In this document: positions 43,476 through 53,375 of the stretch, in pieces
Position numbering within the stretch: position 1 is the stretch's first letter
Layout: each line of letters opens with the position of its first letter
NCBI GenBank assembly: GCA_022494885.1
Contig: JAGVSM010003475.1
Coordinates: 21,098-85,097 of the forward strand
Source of the DNA: Micrasema longulum
Lineage: Eukaryota; Arthropoda; Insecta; Trichoptera; Brachycentridae
DNA length: 64,000 nt
Direction of reading: 5' to 3'
The notes under the pieces: generated by a model
What the model was told of the DNA's origin: nothing
Seen by the model: only the letters and a program-made list of their open reading frames with translations
Databases searched by the model: none
Position numbers and translations under genes: made by a program

Positions 43476-43646
43476 CCGCTTACAATAATTTCGCCTGTAA
43501 CGTTATTACATTGGAGACTTGAATAAGTTCCGACTGTATTTGTTTGACGTCTCTCGGCTTCAATTCGCACGCCACGCTATCTCCTTGCTTTTGAATAATG
43601 CCTAATGCTTTTAAACGTTTGGTAGCTGTTGTGCGATAAACTCCTA

Positions 43647-44055
43647 ATTATTCAACAATATTTTGAGTTTGTCCAAATTTTTGTTGACAAGGACTGGATT
43701 CAACTCCCTGGGGAGCTGTTAATATAAACATATTACCTGATCCACGAAGAAGTATAAAAATGGAAACAAATACAAATTTCAGGCGTTGCCTAGTATGTTG
43801 GTGAAATAATTAAGTGATATGAATCTCACCCCCATAAACAAAGGTTTTTCATTTTTTTAACTTCACAAACATCAACAGATGAAAGAATTGAAAGAATACA
43901 GATGTTCAAAAAGGTGCAGAATGGTGAATGTACACAGTGTGTAAAGTGGCCACTTGAGCCAGCCAATGACACATAATAAGTCCAGTAGATGCCTATACTT
44001 TAATATTACTTTCTCTAAAGTGTTCTTCATCTCTGTTGTAATATATATATATATC
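43647..44055. repeat. R1 composite inside mariner
   Basis: 43647-43735 is the outer end of R1 in forward orientation (ACAATATTTTGAGTTTGTCC, CTCCCTGGGGAGCTGTTAAT). 43768-44050 is a longer R1 copy in reverse orientation, from AGGCGTTGCCTAGTATG to TTCATCTCTGTTGTAATA. Same head-to-head arrangement as 424-940. Confidence 0.7.
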
Positions 44056-44090
44056 TTAATTATTCAGCAAGTTTTTTTTTTCTTATCATT

Positions 44091-44410
44091 TACCCAAATA
44101 TTTCAATTTTGGTGGCCATTTTCAACGAGTTGTAAATAACTCACTATTAGAAAATGGAAATTAAGTTAGGGTAGAGTGGAATTTGAACCTCATTTTTCAT
44201 TTCATTTTATTTTAATTTTTTTTTGCACCACAACAGGCCAGGAGGCCCAATTACAGTGGTGAATTACATTACAGAACAACCAGGCTTGAGAAAAATTTTC
44301 ACCTTTTAATTTTTGTGTTCTCACCAGGAATCGAACCCGGAACCTTCCGTGCGTGGGTCAAGCGTCTTGACCACTACAAGGCCGCCCGGACCGGCGCTCG
44401 GGACTACAAC
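44091..44410 (-). mobile_element. SINE2 copy split by SINE3
   Basis: The SINE2 body lies at 44091-44195 (ACCCAAATATTTCAATTTTG, CAACGAGTTGTAAATAACTC, GGAATTTGAACCTC). Its head remnant (GGACTACAACCCGA, complement of the A-box side) is at about 44400-44412, beyond the SINE3 copy. Confidence 0.55.
44222..44395 (-). mobile_element. SINE3 copy
   Basis: Minus strand: head GGCGGCCTTGTAGTGGTCAA, B box TTCCGGGTTCGATTCCTGG, TGAGAACACAAAAATTAAAA, TGTAATTCACCACTGTAATT, GGGCCTCCTGGCCTGTTGTG, then an A-rich tail. It matches 50679-50870 closely. Confidence 0.75.
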
Positions 44411-44739
44411 CCGAATCAGTTCATTTTGCATTTGAGATGGATCTTCGTCAAATAATGCTTCCAATTTTTTCCCTTCCAACTTTTTCTTGAATGTTCTTTA
44501 TCTTCAACATCAAAATCATTATTTTTAAAACATCGAAACCAATCTTTCCATGTTGTTTCTAACAGAGTATGGTCGCTGTAAATCTTCACAAGAGTTTGAT
44601 GTGCTTCAGCTGCATATTTGTTTTGGAAAAAGGAATGCCGTGAAATTCCCCGCAATGCAAATGTCAAATATTCCAAAATTCCTTCTCAAAAATGGTCTTC
44701 ATTTGTGTTGCAGTATCTACACACGGTTTTTCAGGACCA

Positions 44740-45206
44740 GGAGCTCAATCACAGATGGCTATCGACATGCTAAAAAACGTGCTAAGTATTTGAGCGATCA
44801 CCACGAACAATCATGAACACGCTGAAGTTATCGCGGTCGCGTTGCAAAACGCCATAGATAAGTTCCGTATCCGTAGTCCGTGGTCAAACGTCAAATCAAA
44901 AAAGTCAACACGCGTGTAATCTCGTGCCGGTTTGTTATTTCGTTTTCAAGTTACAAACAATTACTATGGCGACTGCTTTTCTTAACATTTGGCTTGCCGA
45001 CCGCCGGCTAAATGCAATACGGCACTCGAGAAAAATTGAAAGAAGGCGTGTGCGAGATTCAACCAATCCTCTTGAACTGACCGAAGTTGAATTTCGTTTT
45101 GCAACGCGACCGCGATAACTTCAGCGTGTTCATGATTGTTCGTGGTGATTGCTCAAATACTTAGCACGTTTTTTAGCATGTCGATAGCCATCTGTGATTG
45201 AGCTCC
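44740..45206. mobile_element. Harbinger-like element with 112-bp inverted ends
   Basis: The arms 44740-44851 and 45095-45206 are inverted copies with, by my reading, a single mismatch. The ends read GAGCTCAATCACAGATGGCT and its complement, each next to CAG, a 3-bp duplication of the CWG type known for Harbinger insertions. Between the arms an open frame (ATG at 44966) encodes MATAFLNIWLADRRLNAIRH and ERRRVRDSTNPLELTEVEFR, which resembles the N-terminus of PIF/Harbinger transposases (RRRR-x-R, N-P-L/F-E, E-F) and runs into the right arm. The catalytic part is missing, so this is a deletion derivative of an autonomous parent. Inserted just upstream of the mariner frame. A decayed relative is at 59100-59430. 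Confidence 0.8.
44966..45118 (+). pseudogene. Truncated Harbinger-like transposase N-terminus
   Basis: About 50 codons from the internal ATG at 44966 (the frame is open upstream to 44924). Charged segment RKIERRRVRDSTNPLELTEV, then the frame continues into the right inverted arm and stops at 45116. The autonomous parent presumably spliced or continued into a DDE nuclease that is deleted here. The same ATG context (ACTATGGCGACTGCTTTTCT) is preserved at 59122. Confidence 0.6.
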
Positions 45207-45312
45207 AGACCGCGAAACTTCAGTGGAGAAATTCCTTATGGCTTTAAAAAAGTCCCGGTAAAAAAGTCATTTAAAAAAAATGAATAAACTAAGTTGTAAT
45301 CTCAAATTTAAT

Positions 45313-45500
45313 AAATCCTTGATTTCTCGGAAAAGCAGTCCTTCCACAAACCCCTACCCCTCTCCTACCCAGCCGCTAACCTCGTGCGCGTCTGGTGCGT
45401 GTTGCTTCGTTGCGTTGGTCAAATACGTTTTTATCGCATTTTTCTCGGGTAGGGGTAAGGTTTGCGAAAGGGATGCTAGATCGAGAAATCAAAGATTTTT
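45313..45500. mobile_element. Small TIR element (MITE)
   Basis: Imperfect inverted ends of about 50 bp: ATCCTTGATTTCTCGG at 45315 with AAACCCCTACCCCT at 45349, answered by AGGGGTAAGGTTTGCG at 45452 and CGAGAAATCAAAGATT at 45482. A GC-rich core with GTGCGTGTTGCTTCGTTGCG. Noncoding. Confidence 0.55.
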
Positions 45501-45605
45501 GTCATTTTGATTTCATTTTATTTTATTTAATATACCGTATAGATATTAAAATATCCGTTGAGAAAGTATAAAGACTACCCTCTGTAGATATTACAATATC
45601 ATATA

Positions 45606-45800
45606 CAAAACCTTATCCGCACTCGATGGTGCATATGGTACTTAATTATTACACCAAGTGCAGGGTATCTCGATTATATGTTACAGAAAGGTGAGGTGAT
45701 CAGTCTTACGTCTCAGGCCGGTCGAAAGACCGAAAAATATTGTACAGTCAAAATCAATTATTTCATGTTTACCTTCCCAAGAATTGGACCTGGTAACTAA
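45606..45800 (-). mobile_element. SINE1 copy, decayed
   Basis: Reverse tail (CGATGGTGCATATGGTACTT, GTGCAGGGTATCTCGATTAT, GTGATCAGTCTTACGTCTCA) is clear; the head is reduced to a B-box trace near 45780. Confidence 0.6.
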
Positions 45801-45804
45801 TAGA

Positions 45805-46175
45805 GATGGGTATTTTGGTTTTTTAAAAGAAGTGGCAGTAACACTTTCGGTTTCTGTAAAACTGTTTCTGTATAACAGTTTACAACAGTGTAGGCAAAAG
45901 TTAGCACAAACAAAGGTCGGAACTGTTTCATAAATGTTAATTAATCTGTTATTTGTTACGTGCACACTGTTCTAAACTGTTATTTAAAAAACAGGTTCAC
46001 GTACCTTGACTTGTTATTATTTTTTACAGAGTGGGTACGGTTTTATCACACTACTCTTAAAACAGCTACAACTGTTATTTTTCAAAGATACAGTTTCACA
46101 TGTCTGAACTCATGTTTCTTTCGAAACAGTTTAATTTTATTTTTTACTTTACCATAACAGTTTAAAAACTGTTTC
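45805..46175. mobile_element. Possible hAT-like element with AACTGTT repeats
   Basis: Starts with TAGAGATGGGTATTTTGG, a form common at hAT ends. It contains about ten copies of AACTGTT or its complement AACAGTT within 310 bp, in both orientations, like subterminal transposase-binding repeats. I could not find the matching right terminus, so the class is a guess. Confidence 0.35.
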
Positions 46176-46769
46176 AGCTGATTTCAAAGAATAATTGTTA
46201 ATTTATTTTACCACCTTTAGTACCTAAGCAATAGTCGAACACGTCAATACGAGACGAATATTTCTTTACTCGATGTTATTTGTAATTGCAATTAAATAAT
46301 ACAATATATTAATTTGAACTTTTCATTCTTTCTCTCTCATTTCCTATTACATGAAGAACATTTACGAAGTTATATAAACCATAGTGCTATATGCATATTT
46401 ATGAATTATAATAATTCGCTTATGATCAGATAAGAGAACAGTGCTTTTAAAGAACGTAAATCATAAATAAACATGTATGAGGTCGTCCACCTACGTTGAA
46501 TTCATAATCATTTTACTGATTTTTAATATAATCATTTTCATTTTGTCATAATGAATACAAAAAAATAAAAAAATAAAAGACATTTCATAATGCAGTTTAA
46601 ACAATTACTTTATTATTTTGAAACTGCTTACTGTTTTTTTTATTATATTCAAGAAATGTTTTTAAATAGTACAAAGATATTTGGTGATTCCCCATAAACG
46701 TATAAATTATGTGTAGGGAACATTAAACGAATGACTTCACCAAAATTGTTTTTTAAGTTATTTTTTTTA

Positions 46770-46985
46770 TTATTATTATTATGATTCATTAAACATAAAT
46801 ATAATACATGACAGAGATATGATATATTGTTAGTTTAATGGAAACGATCTCGGGGCCGTAAATAAAAAGAAAATATTTTTGTGACATACATACATAATAT
46901 CAGTTAATACAATCCAAATCAGTTAGAAAAAATAAAATTAAAACATAAAACACAGGATCAAACACTATCTATATAAATAACATGA
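46770..46985. repeat. Dispersed repeat R5, copy 2
   Basis: Partner of 11500-11715, with ATAATACATGACAGAGATAT, CATACATAATATCAGTTAAT and ACATAAAACACAGGATC. Confidence 0.5.
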
Positions 46986-47082
46986 ATCACTATCAAAAAG
47001 ATTTAAGTAATAAATTTTTTTTTTTATTTATTGCATGACTTTTTAAAAATTAAATAAGAAAAACTATTGTTCTTGTAAATTA

Positions 47083-47236
47083 CACAAATATTAACATTTT
47101 GATGGCCATTTTCAACGAGTCGTAAAAAAATCACGATTTAAAAATGAAAATCAAGTTGGATTGGGTTGGGGTTTGAACCTTGGACCTCTGATTCGTGAGT
47201 CCACGACACTAGCCACGGGACCACAACTCGATCCAC
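47083..47236 (-). mobile_element. SINE2 copy
   Basis: Reverse: ATGGCCATTTTCAACGAGTC, GGGTTTGAACCTTGGACCT, GATTCGTGAGTCCACGACAC and TAGCCACGGGACCACAACTC. The B box reads GGTTCAAAC, slightly decayed. Confidence 0.7.
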
Positions 47237-47352
47237 CATTCAGCGGACATGGAATGGTAGATTTTAATGAAAAAAGAATTTTTAACGAAATCTAAATTCA
47301 TTCGCTGCATTATTTATGCATTTTTTAATGATTTTTTTAGTGCGAAAGATTA

Positions 47353-48110
47353 ATTCATTCAACGATATCTTGAGTTCGTCCAAATGTTTGTAGGCAAGAA
47401 CTGGATTCAACCCCCTTGGGAGTTATGAACATTCTTCTTTGCAGTTTCAATCCTGGGGATTGGTTTGCAGCAAAGTCCGGCATCTCGTCTTCCATTGGTC
47501 TCTATTTTCTGCAGCTCCCGGGCCACAGTTGGCCACTTTGGTTTTTTTAATGTTTATTTTAATATTATTTTAAATATTTAATACATGCTCCATGGATCTC
47601 AGAGCTTCAGTGAGTTATTCTTCACATTTAGCGATCAGGGCGATATCATCGGCAAACCTTATCATGTTTATCTTTTTCCCGCGTATTTTAACACCTTCTC
47701 GATGACTCATTTTTTTCCTAATTTCATCGATCGTGAACTGTATATATCTATTAAATAATACCGGAGACAGCGAGCATCCCTGACTGACTCCCTGTATTAT
47801 TTTGGGTTCTTTTTTGTCATTTCTATACGCAAATATAGCAGCTTCATTTTTATATAGCGCAGATATAATTCTCCTGTCTCTGTATTTCACTACAAGTTTT
47901 TTCAACATTTCAAAGAGCGTTTTCCATTCTACTTTGTCAAAAACATTTTCTATATCCACAAAAGCAATATCCGAATTTTGATTTGTTTTTAATCGTTTCT
48001 TCAATATTATTCGCAAAGACATTAATAAATTACCACAGGGGTGAATAAAATTTTATATAAGTCTAGGCATTTACACGGCTTATGACTTGTCATTTGCTGG
48101 TTTAAGTGGT
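47353..48110 (+). repeat. R1 copy split by a LINE
   Basis: Left part 47353-47425 (ATCTTGAGTTCGTCCAAATG, CTGGATTCAACCCCCTTGGG). Right part 48017-48110 (AATAAATTACCACAGGGGTG, AAGTCTAGGCATTTACACGG, TGCTGGTTTAAGTGGTC). In intact copies they are contiguous. Confidence 0.65.
47426..48016 (-). mobile_element. LINE fragment, family C, copy with RT active site
   Basis: Minus strand. The frame from 48022 to 47615 carries motif A (DIAFVDIENVFDKVEW), motif B (QGVSQGCSLSPVLFNRYI) and motif C (INMIRFADDIALIA), the catalytic aspartates of the RT palm all present. TAA at 47613 stops the frame before LTEALRSMEHVLN. After a deletion the 3' end reads into the same ending as 53240-53336 (GCAGACC/GCAAACCAATCCC, AGGATTGA). 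The element is 5'-truncated. Both junctions with R1 carry an ACATT, a likely target duplication. Confidence 0.85.
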
Positions 48111-48111
48111 C

Positions 48112-48222
48112 ATCTTTAAATAAATATTTCGCGTCAACTTTGGCGGGCATCAAACCCGAGCCTCCCTCATGATAGGCAAGTGCGTTGGTCACTAGACCGC
48201 GAGGAAGTAACCTCAAGATACG
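48112..48222 (-). mobile_element. SINE1 head
   Basis: Minus strand: CCTCGCGGTCTAGTGACCAA, B box GCTCGGGTTTGATGCCC and GTTGACGCGAAATATTTATT. The tail is missing; it follows R1 directly. Confidence 0.65.
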
Positions 48223-48224
48223 AA

Positions 48225-49025
48225 TATTCAATCAACGGAGTTAACAAGTTCACTCTTACGGCGTTTATGAAATTACACGCGGAATATCAGATCGTGGTTG
48301 CTATGGTTTAATTGTAATTATGCGCGTGCTCAGTAGTCGCAAGTCTCTGAGGGTACCCCAACCATAACGCCCTCGCTGCGATACCATCTTCTTCGGAATA
48401 TGTGCCAACTTAAGATGGCGGAGGAATCTACACGAGTAAGGCACGTATGTAGGCATTTAAATTGTATTAATTTAGATTCTAGATGCCAAGAAATTGATCA
48501 AAAAAGTACCGGATGAATCTAAACGCAACAGAATAAAAATATGCGTTGATCTGTTCAGAGGGCCTGCGCGTTAATATTTTGATTTTCAATAGCTTTTACC
48601 CGCGGATTCGCTTACGTGGTATGAGAGGGAAATTATTTGGGTAATTAATTAATTAGAATTATCGTTTATCAATAAGAGTTTTCCTGATGGAATAATACAT
48701 TTTATCGAGATTGAATGTAACTTGGTCTTCAATTTGATGGTATTTATCGACACAATTTTATATGCATTTATATTTTCAATTATAGAATTACACGAAATAG
48801 ATAGAATTACATTTGTTGTTATTACATATGTAGACCGTTCACGTGTTTGATATTAAAAAATAACTAGTTTCAGTTAATAATTACACCTGATAATGGAAAA
48901 TCAGAATACCTAAAAATATTTGTTATAATGTTAAACTATTGTATGGTTTATATATTATACAAATCGTTTTATTAGGAGTATATTGGAATAAATGTCCACG
49001 CACCGGCGTTATAATACGTATCTAA
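48225..49025. other. No gene; trace of an insect repeat near 48595
   Basis: CTTTTACCCGCGGATTCGCT at 48593 resembles a motif frequent in lepidopteran repeat ends (from memory). Otherwise AT-rich, with a weak match of 48755-48810 to the LINE 3' UTR at 12750-12800. Confidence 0.35.
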
Positions 49026-49029
49026 TCTA

Positions 49030-49465
49030 TTAATCTCACCCTTCTCTAAATGTTCTCCATCTCTGTTGTAATTTGTTGAAATTAATTATTCTATAAGGGG
49101 TAAAATCCAGTCTTTTGTTACAACATTTGAAAAAACTCAAAACATTGTGATTAACCAAATATTTTCATGTTATAAGTTTTGTTAAAAGCAAATTTTGCTG
49201 TTTATGTTAATAATATAAAATATGTCTGTGCTATTTTAAAAAAGAAAAAAAATGATTCACGCATAGGTATTTAAATTTGTTGATCTATTTTTCGCATTTA
49301 TAGAGCTTATAACCTATTATTGGGTGGTTTAAGTGGCCACCTTACGTTCCCTATCGATAATTTTAACATCGATAATTTATTCATTCTTCAATATGTCAAT
49401 TTTAGTTAAGTCAAGAGCTGAAACCTTCATTGATGCGGGTGAGATTCATCTGATATTGCTTTAAA
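49030..49465. repeat. R1 pieces in opposite orientation around a LINE tail
   Basis: 49030-49160 is reverse R1 (TTCTCCATCTCTGTTGTAAT, CAAAACATTGTG), 49165-49225 resembles the family G LINE 3' UTR (TTTGCTGTTTATGTTAATA), and 49260-49465 is forward R1 (GCTTATAACCTATTATTGGG, GATGCGGGTGAGATTCATCT). Confidence 0.55.
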
Positions 49466-49469
49466 AAAT

Positions 49470-50670
49470 TAGATGGTAGTAAGTAGTCGCCATAGTAAAA
49501 AAACTCAATAAACATTTTTCACTTTATTTATTTTGAAAATCTTCATCAGCACAAAAATATTTCGATCTAGACATTGACTATCCTGTGCTATTTTCTGTAA
49601 TGACTATAAAATTAACTTTATTAAGACCTACGCTAATAATGTTTTCTAAGGGCCTATGGTACTTACATAAATACTTCTATTGTACTTTTCTGTGTCCGTT
49701 GTAACGACAGTGTATAATTTTATTCAAAGCATGTTAAGTTTCCCATGACAGATCCATGGTGTGTGATTCCATAAATCACAATGTCCCATAACGTCCACTC
49801 GGCCCTAGTAACAAGGAGAATTACAAAGGTTTTGATTACAACTTTATTCAGTCCCTCAAGTATCTAATTAAGTTTACAGAGAAAAAAAAAGAATTTAGAC
49901 TACAGTATACACACAATATTTAAAATGCTCCAATCCAAGTTTTAAAATCATAAACATATTTCAGACATAAAACACATATCCCGAAAACCTGGCTTATTGT
50001 AACGTGCTTTTCTGTATCGATTTTTTATTTTTTATTTCATATTTTATTATAATCTATCTCGTACACATATTATAAAGCACCTAATAAAATTTTTCTACTG
50101 TTATAGAATAAAAATACATAATACGGTACATAAATAAATAAAAAACAAAAAATAACCAGCAAATGACAGTAAGCTCTGTAAGTGCTGAGACATGCATTAT
50201 GCACTTCTTAAATTTACGATCATTGCAGCAACATTTTAAAAATTTAGCCAAATTCCTACTGCCTTTAAGACAACGTTGCTAATCTTTCTAATTTTTTGAT
50301 AGATACACCGATTTAAGAAGCAATCTACCGATCTTCTGAATTCGACTGAAATACTATCGATTTTTAAAAATCTCATAGAATAAAATTACCGTATGGAAAT
50401 GGTTTTATTTATGAAATTTTGAAGAAATGATAAAAATAAATTTACAGCTACTACCCTTTCCCCCCTGTGCTGACGACCTTTAAGGGGGGGGGGGTAATAA
50501 ATCTAGATGCTAGTAATGATAGCCACCCGACCCCAACCTCGTTCATGATATTTGGCTTAATAATGAATTTACCGAAACTTACCGATTTATTTTTTAGAAT
50601 CTATCGATTTTTCTTGATAGAGGTTGAAACGCTTGTCCAGGGCTGTTTCCAGTTAGAGTCCATAAAGATT
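49470..50670. other. No recognised gene
   Basis: AT-rich. A 12-13 base G run lies at 50486-50498. A short open frame at 50467-50673 has no recognisable motif. Confidence 0.4.
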
Positions 50671-50678
50671 TAATGATT

Positions 50679-50870
50679 TCGGCGGCCTCCGTGGTGTAGT
50701 GGTCAAGACGCTAGACTCACGCACGGAAGGTTCCGGGTTCGATTCCCGGTGAGAACACAAAAATTAAAAATGTGATTTTTCTCAAGCCTGGGTGCTCTGT
50801 GATGTAATTCACCACTGTAATTAGGCCTCCTGGCCTGTTGTGGTGCAAAAAAAAAATGTAAAAATGTAAA
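50679..50870 (+). mobile_element. SINE3, most complete copy
   Basis: Head GGCGGCCTCCGTGGTGTAGT, A box TGTAGTGGTCAAGACG, B box TTCCGGGTTCGATTCCCGG, body TGAGAACACAAAAATTAAAA, CTCAAGCCTGGGTGCTCTGT, GATGTAATTCACCACTGTAA and GGCCTCCTGGCCTGTTGTGG, ending in an A-rich tail. Both Pol III boxes are perfect matches to tRNA consensus form. Used as the reference for SINE3. Confidence 0.85.
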
Positions 50871-50921
50871 ATGTAAAAAAAAAATGATTTATCACTAAAC
50901 AATTTTAAAAGAAAAAATAAA

Positions 50922-51555
50922 ATGTATGCCGACGACATTGAACTATTCTATAAAAATCAAACTGACGTATTAACAAACAATGACATAAACAAAGACCTAA
51001 ATATGTTGACTAAATGGACAAACTCAAACTTACTTACACTTAATGAAAAAAATCAATATTATCCATTTTTAATCTAGAAAAAAATTACATGTAATAGATG
51101 TTCACATAAATGATGAACGACTAACTGAAATTGAACATGTTAAATACTTAGGACTAGCAATAGACAGACAATTGACAGGGAAAATTCATATCAACAATTT
51201 AATCAGCAAAGTGGCGACATTATCGAGTCTTTTTTTTAAAAATCAAAAATTCTCTTCCAAAAGCGGAGAAGAATCTAATTTATGGAGCCTTTGTTAAAAC
51301 TAAAATATGTTACATGCAACTTTTATGGGAGCAAGAAATCAAAATGACATAAACAGACAACAAATACAGCAAAATAAAATATTAAAGTTAGTATTTGACC
51401 TTCCCTATCCAACAGCAACTCGAGAACTCTTTAAACAAACTAAGCAACTAAATATAACTGAACTCTTTAAACTAGAATCATTAAAATGTATCAATAAATT
51501 AGCCACTGATGTAATTGTAGACGAAGAGCTAAACATTGAAAAAAAAAATAGTTAA
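50922..51555 (+). mobile_element. LINE fragment with RT motif C
   Basis: Begins MYADDIELFYKNQTDVLTNN, the intact Y-A-D-D catalytic motif, followed by LNMLTKWTNSNLLTLNEK. After a stop and frameshift near 51075: VIDVHINDERLTEIEHVKYL and GLAIDRQLTGKIHINNLISK. From 51307 another open stretch reads QIQQNKILKLVFDLPYPTAT and ELFKLESLKCINKLATD to a stop at 51553. The order YADD, W-x-N-x-N-x-L, V-K-Y-L-G is that of a jockey/CR1-like RT. It starts right after a SINE3 copy, so the 5' boundary is abrupt. Confidence 0.8.
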
Positions 51556-51559
51556 CATA

Positions 51560-52040
51560 GACACAATACAATACAAACGTTTGTAAGAGTTAGTAAATAT
51601 TTTTTTAAATAAAAAAATAATAAAAATAATACTCAAAATATTGTTTCTCAGTGTGTTGAGTCTATCTGCATATTATCATTTATTATTGATTTAAACATTC
51701 ATGAAAATAAATCATACGGATTCATTCACCTTAAAATGGCGCTATATAAATTATCCAAGTATCATAATAATAGTACATAGGACAATCATGCCATCATAAT
51801 GTGCAATACCGTATCGTATGCAACCATGATTTATTTTCCTTGGGAATTTTATGGGGTTTGTTAAGTGTGGAGTGGACACACTCTCTTGAATCCATGGGAA
51901 GCTATTTTCATAACATACGGCAGTCCGTAGGAAAACGTACATTTACCATGGGTTTTATGGATAAAAACTGTGGTAAACGTATATTTTGGATTGTCCAATA
52001 ATGGCTCTTATTAAAAATCCTGAAAGCGGAAATTGGCTTC
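51560..52040. other. No recognised gene
   Basis: No recognised repeat. Two short antiparallel open frames (51751-51942, 51801-52001) lie here without motifs. Confidence 0.35.
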
Positions 52041-52044
52041 AGAT

Positions 52045-52180
52045 AAGTCCGCCTCATGATGCACTGGTTAGTGCGTTAGTCTTGCTTGAGGTCTTTGGTT
52101 CGATTTCCTGTAAGATTAACGTCCATGCTCTATTTAGTATTATTTTCATTACTATCCAAATACTAGTAGGCATATAAATT
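52045..52180 (+). mobile_element. tRNA-like SINE head, SINE1-like
   Basis: CCTCATGATGCACTGGTTAG as head and CTTTGGTTCGATTTCCTG as B-box region, with GTCTTGCTTGAGGTC between, similar to SINE1. The downstream part does not match the usual tail. Confidence 0.5.
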
Positions 52181-52685
52181 TAAAAAATCAAAGTGATACT
52201 TAATACTTACAAATTAAAATTAATTTTTTGACAAATGGTAGGATAATAATTTATTGACTACTTGCATTTGTTATCCATTTTGTGATCAAGTGTTTTTTTC
52301 TAAAATATTTCATAATATATATAATTTTAACTTAATTATTTTCTCCTCGTACATAGATTGACTGTTAATATACAAAGCATTAAAAAAAACAGATACATTA
52401 TAAGAAAAAAATCCTCCATGGGCATAATATGTGCGTGGGTATACTGAATTATTCAGTTAGCATAAACGTCAATACAAATATACATTTATATATATGCGTG
52501 TTTGTGTACGTGTGTAATTATGTAAGTCTGAAAAATGCAAAAGCCCAATTCAATGAATAACTAACCTTTAACAAAATGTGTGAAAAAACTCCCTCGAGTC
52601 ACTGTGTGGTAAATTGAAGTTACCTTAGGTAACCTGATGTTAGGAAATGATGGCCAGATAATCATCGCCTCTTTTCATCTTATCA

Positions 52686-53375
52686 ATGGCCTCCGTAATT
52701 AAGTCGCGCTTAACTCACAATCTTAAGGTTTCGGGTTTGATTCCCGGTAAGAACACGAAAATTAAAACGCGTTTCTTCTCACACCTGTCGCATACACCAA
52801 GCAAGGCTTGCATTTAACAAAAAATCAAAGATTTTTTAGTCAAATAATATAAATCTAAAACTCCGCAACCAACTTGCCAAGACTTAGGTATGTATGGAGT
52901 ATATTGATTTACGGTTTTGAGACATGGTTACTTACCAAAAGAGACAAAAAAGACTAGAGATCTTTGAGATGTGGTGCTTCAGATAAATATTAGGAGTTTC
53001 CTGAAGAGACTACATCTCTAATAACGAGGTTCTCGCTATCGAAGAATATTAATCGAAGAAGGGAGGCACCTAATCAAAACCATCTCAGAGATGCAAACCC
53101 AATGGATCGGCCACATTATACGCCATGAGGGTCTCCTGCATGACAGAATAGAGGGACTGGCTAAGGGGACAAATTACAGAGGGCGCCCCCGACGGCAGTA
53201 TTTGAAGCATGTGTGCGAAGATTTGAACAGCGCCAAGTTGAAGAGGGCGGCTGAGAAAAATGACTAATAGATGATGAGATGCAGAACTTTGCTGCAGACC
53301 AATCCCTAGGATTGAGACTGTAAAGAAGAAGAATTCACCGCAGTAATTAGGTTTCCTAGCCTGTTGTGCAAAAAA
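52686..53375 (+). mobile_element. SINE3 inside X, split by a LINE
   Basis: Head GGCCTCCGTAATTAAGTCGC and B box TCGGGTTTGATTCCCGG with GTAAGAACACGAAAATTAAA at 52686-52790; the last part, TTCACCGCAGTAATTAGGTT and TCCTAGCCTGTTGTG plus an A run, at 53335-53375. About 25 bp of the middle are lost at the junction. Confidence 0.65.
52790..53336 (+). mobile_element. LINE fragment, family C, innermost insert
   Basis: Nucleotide match to 20010-20530: CATACACCAAGCAAGGCTTG, TATGTATGGAGTATATTGAT, GAGATGTGGTGCTTCAGATA. From 53064 a clean frame reads GRHLIKTISEMQTQWIGHII, GLLHDRIEGLAKGTNYRGRP and RRQYLKHVCEDLNSAKL. WIGHI and GRPRR are landmarks that sit at a stop in copy 1. It ends in GAAGAAGAA like copy 1. 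Multiple stops in the first half. Confidence 0.75.

Larger units (their letters stand above)
43480..44676 (-). mobile_element. Mariner transposase N-terminal half, split by three repeats
   Basis: Minus strand. The first helix-turn-helix part is open from 44676: FFQNKYAAEAHQTLVKIYSD and WKDWFRCFKNNDFDVED, then (after a frame change) LEALFDEDPSQMQNELIR at about 44450-44410. The next section is 770 bp away at 43640-43480: KRLKALGIIQKQGD and ELKPRDVK, with a stop at 43480. In intact mariners these sections are nearly contiguous (N-terminal HTH, E-D-P, second HTH, then the Q-K-Q-G-x-W-V-P-x-E-L-K-P-R-D motif). The catalytic domain is absent. The gap holds an R1 pair and two nested SINEs. Confidence 0.8.

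Noticed and set aside
50679..50760. True tRNA gene
   Set aside because: The A and B boxes are good, but the head does not close a standard acceptor stem, and it is followed by a SINE body shared with two other loci.
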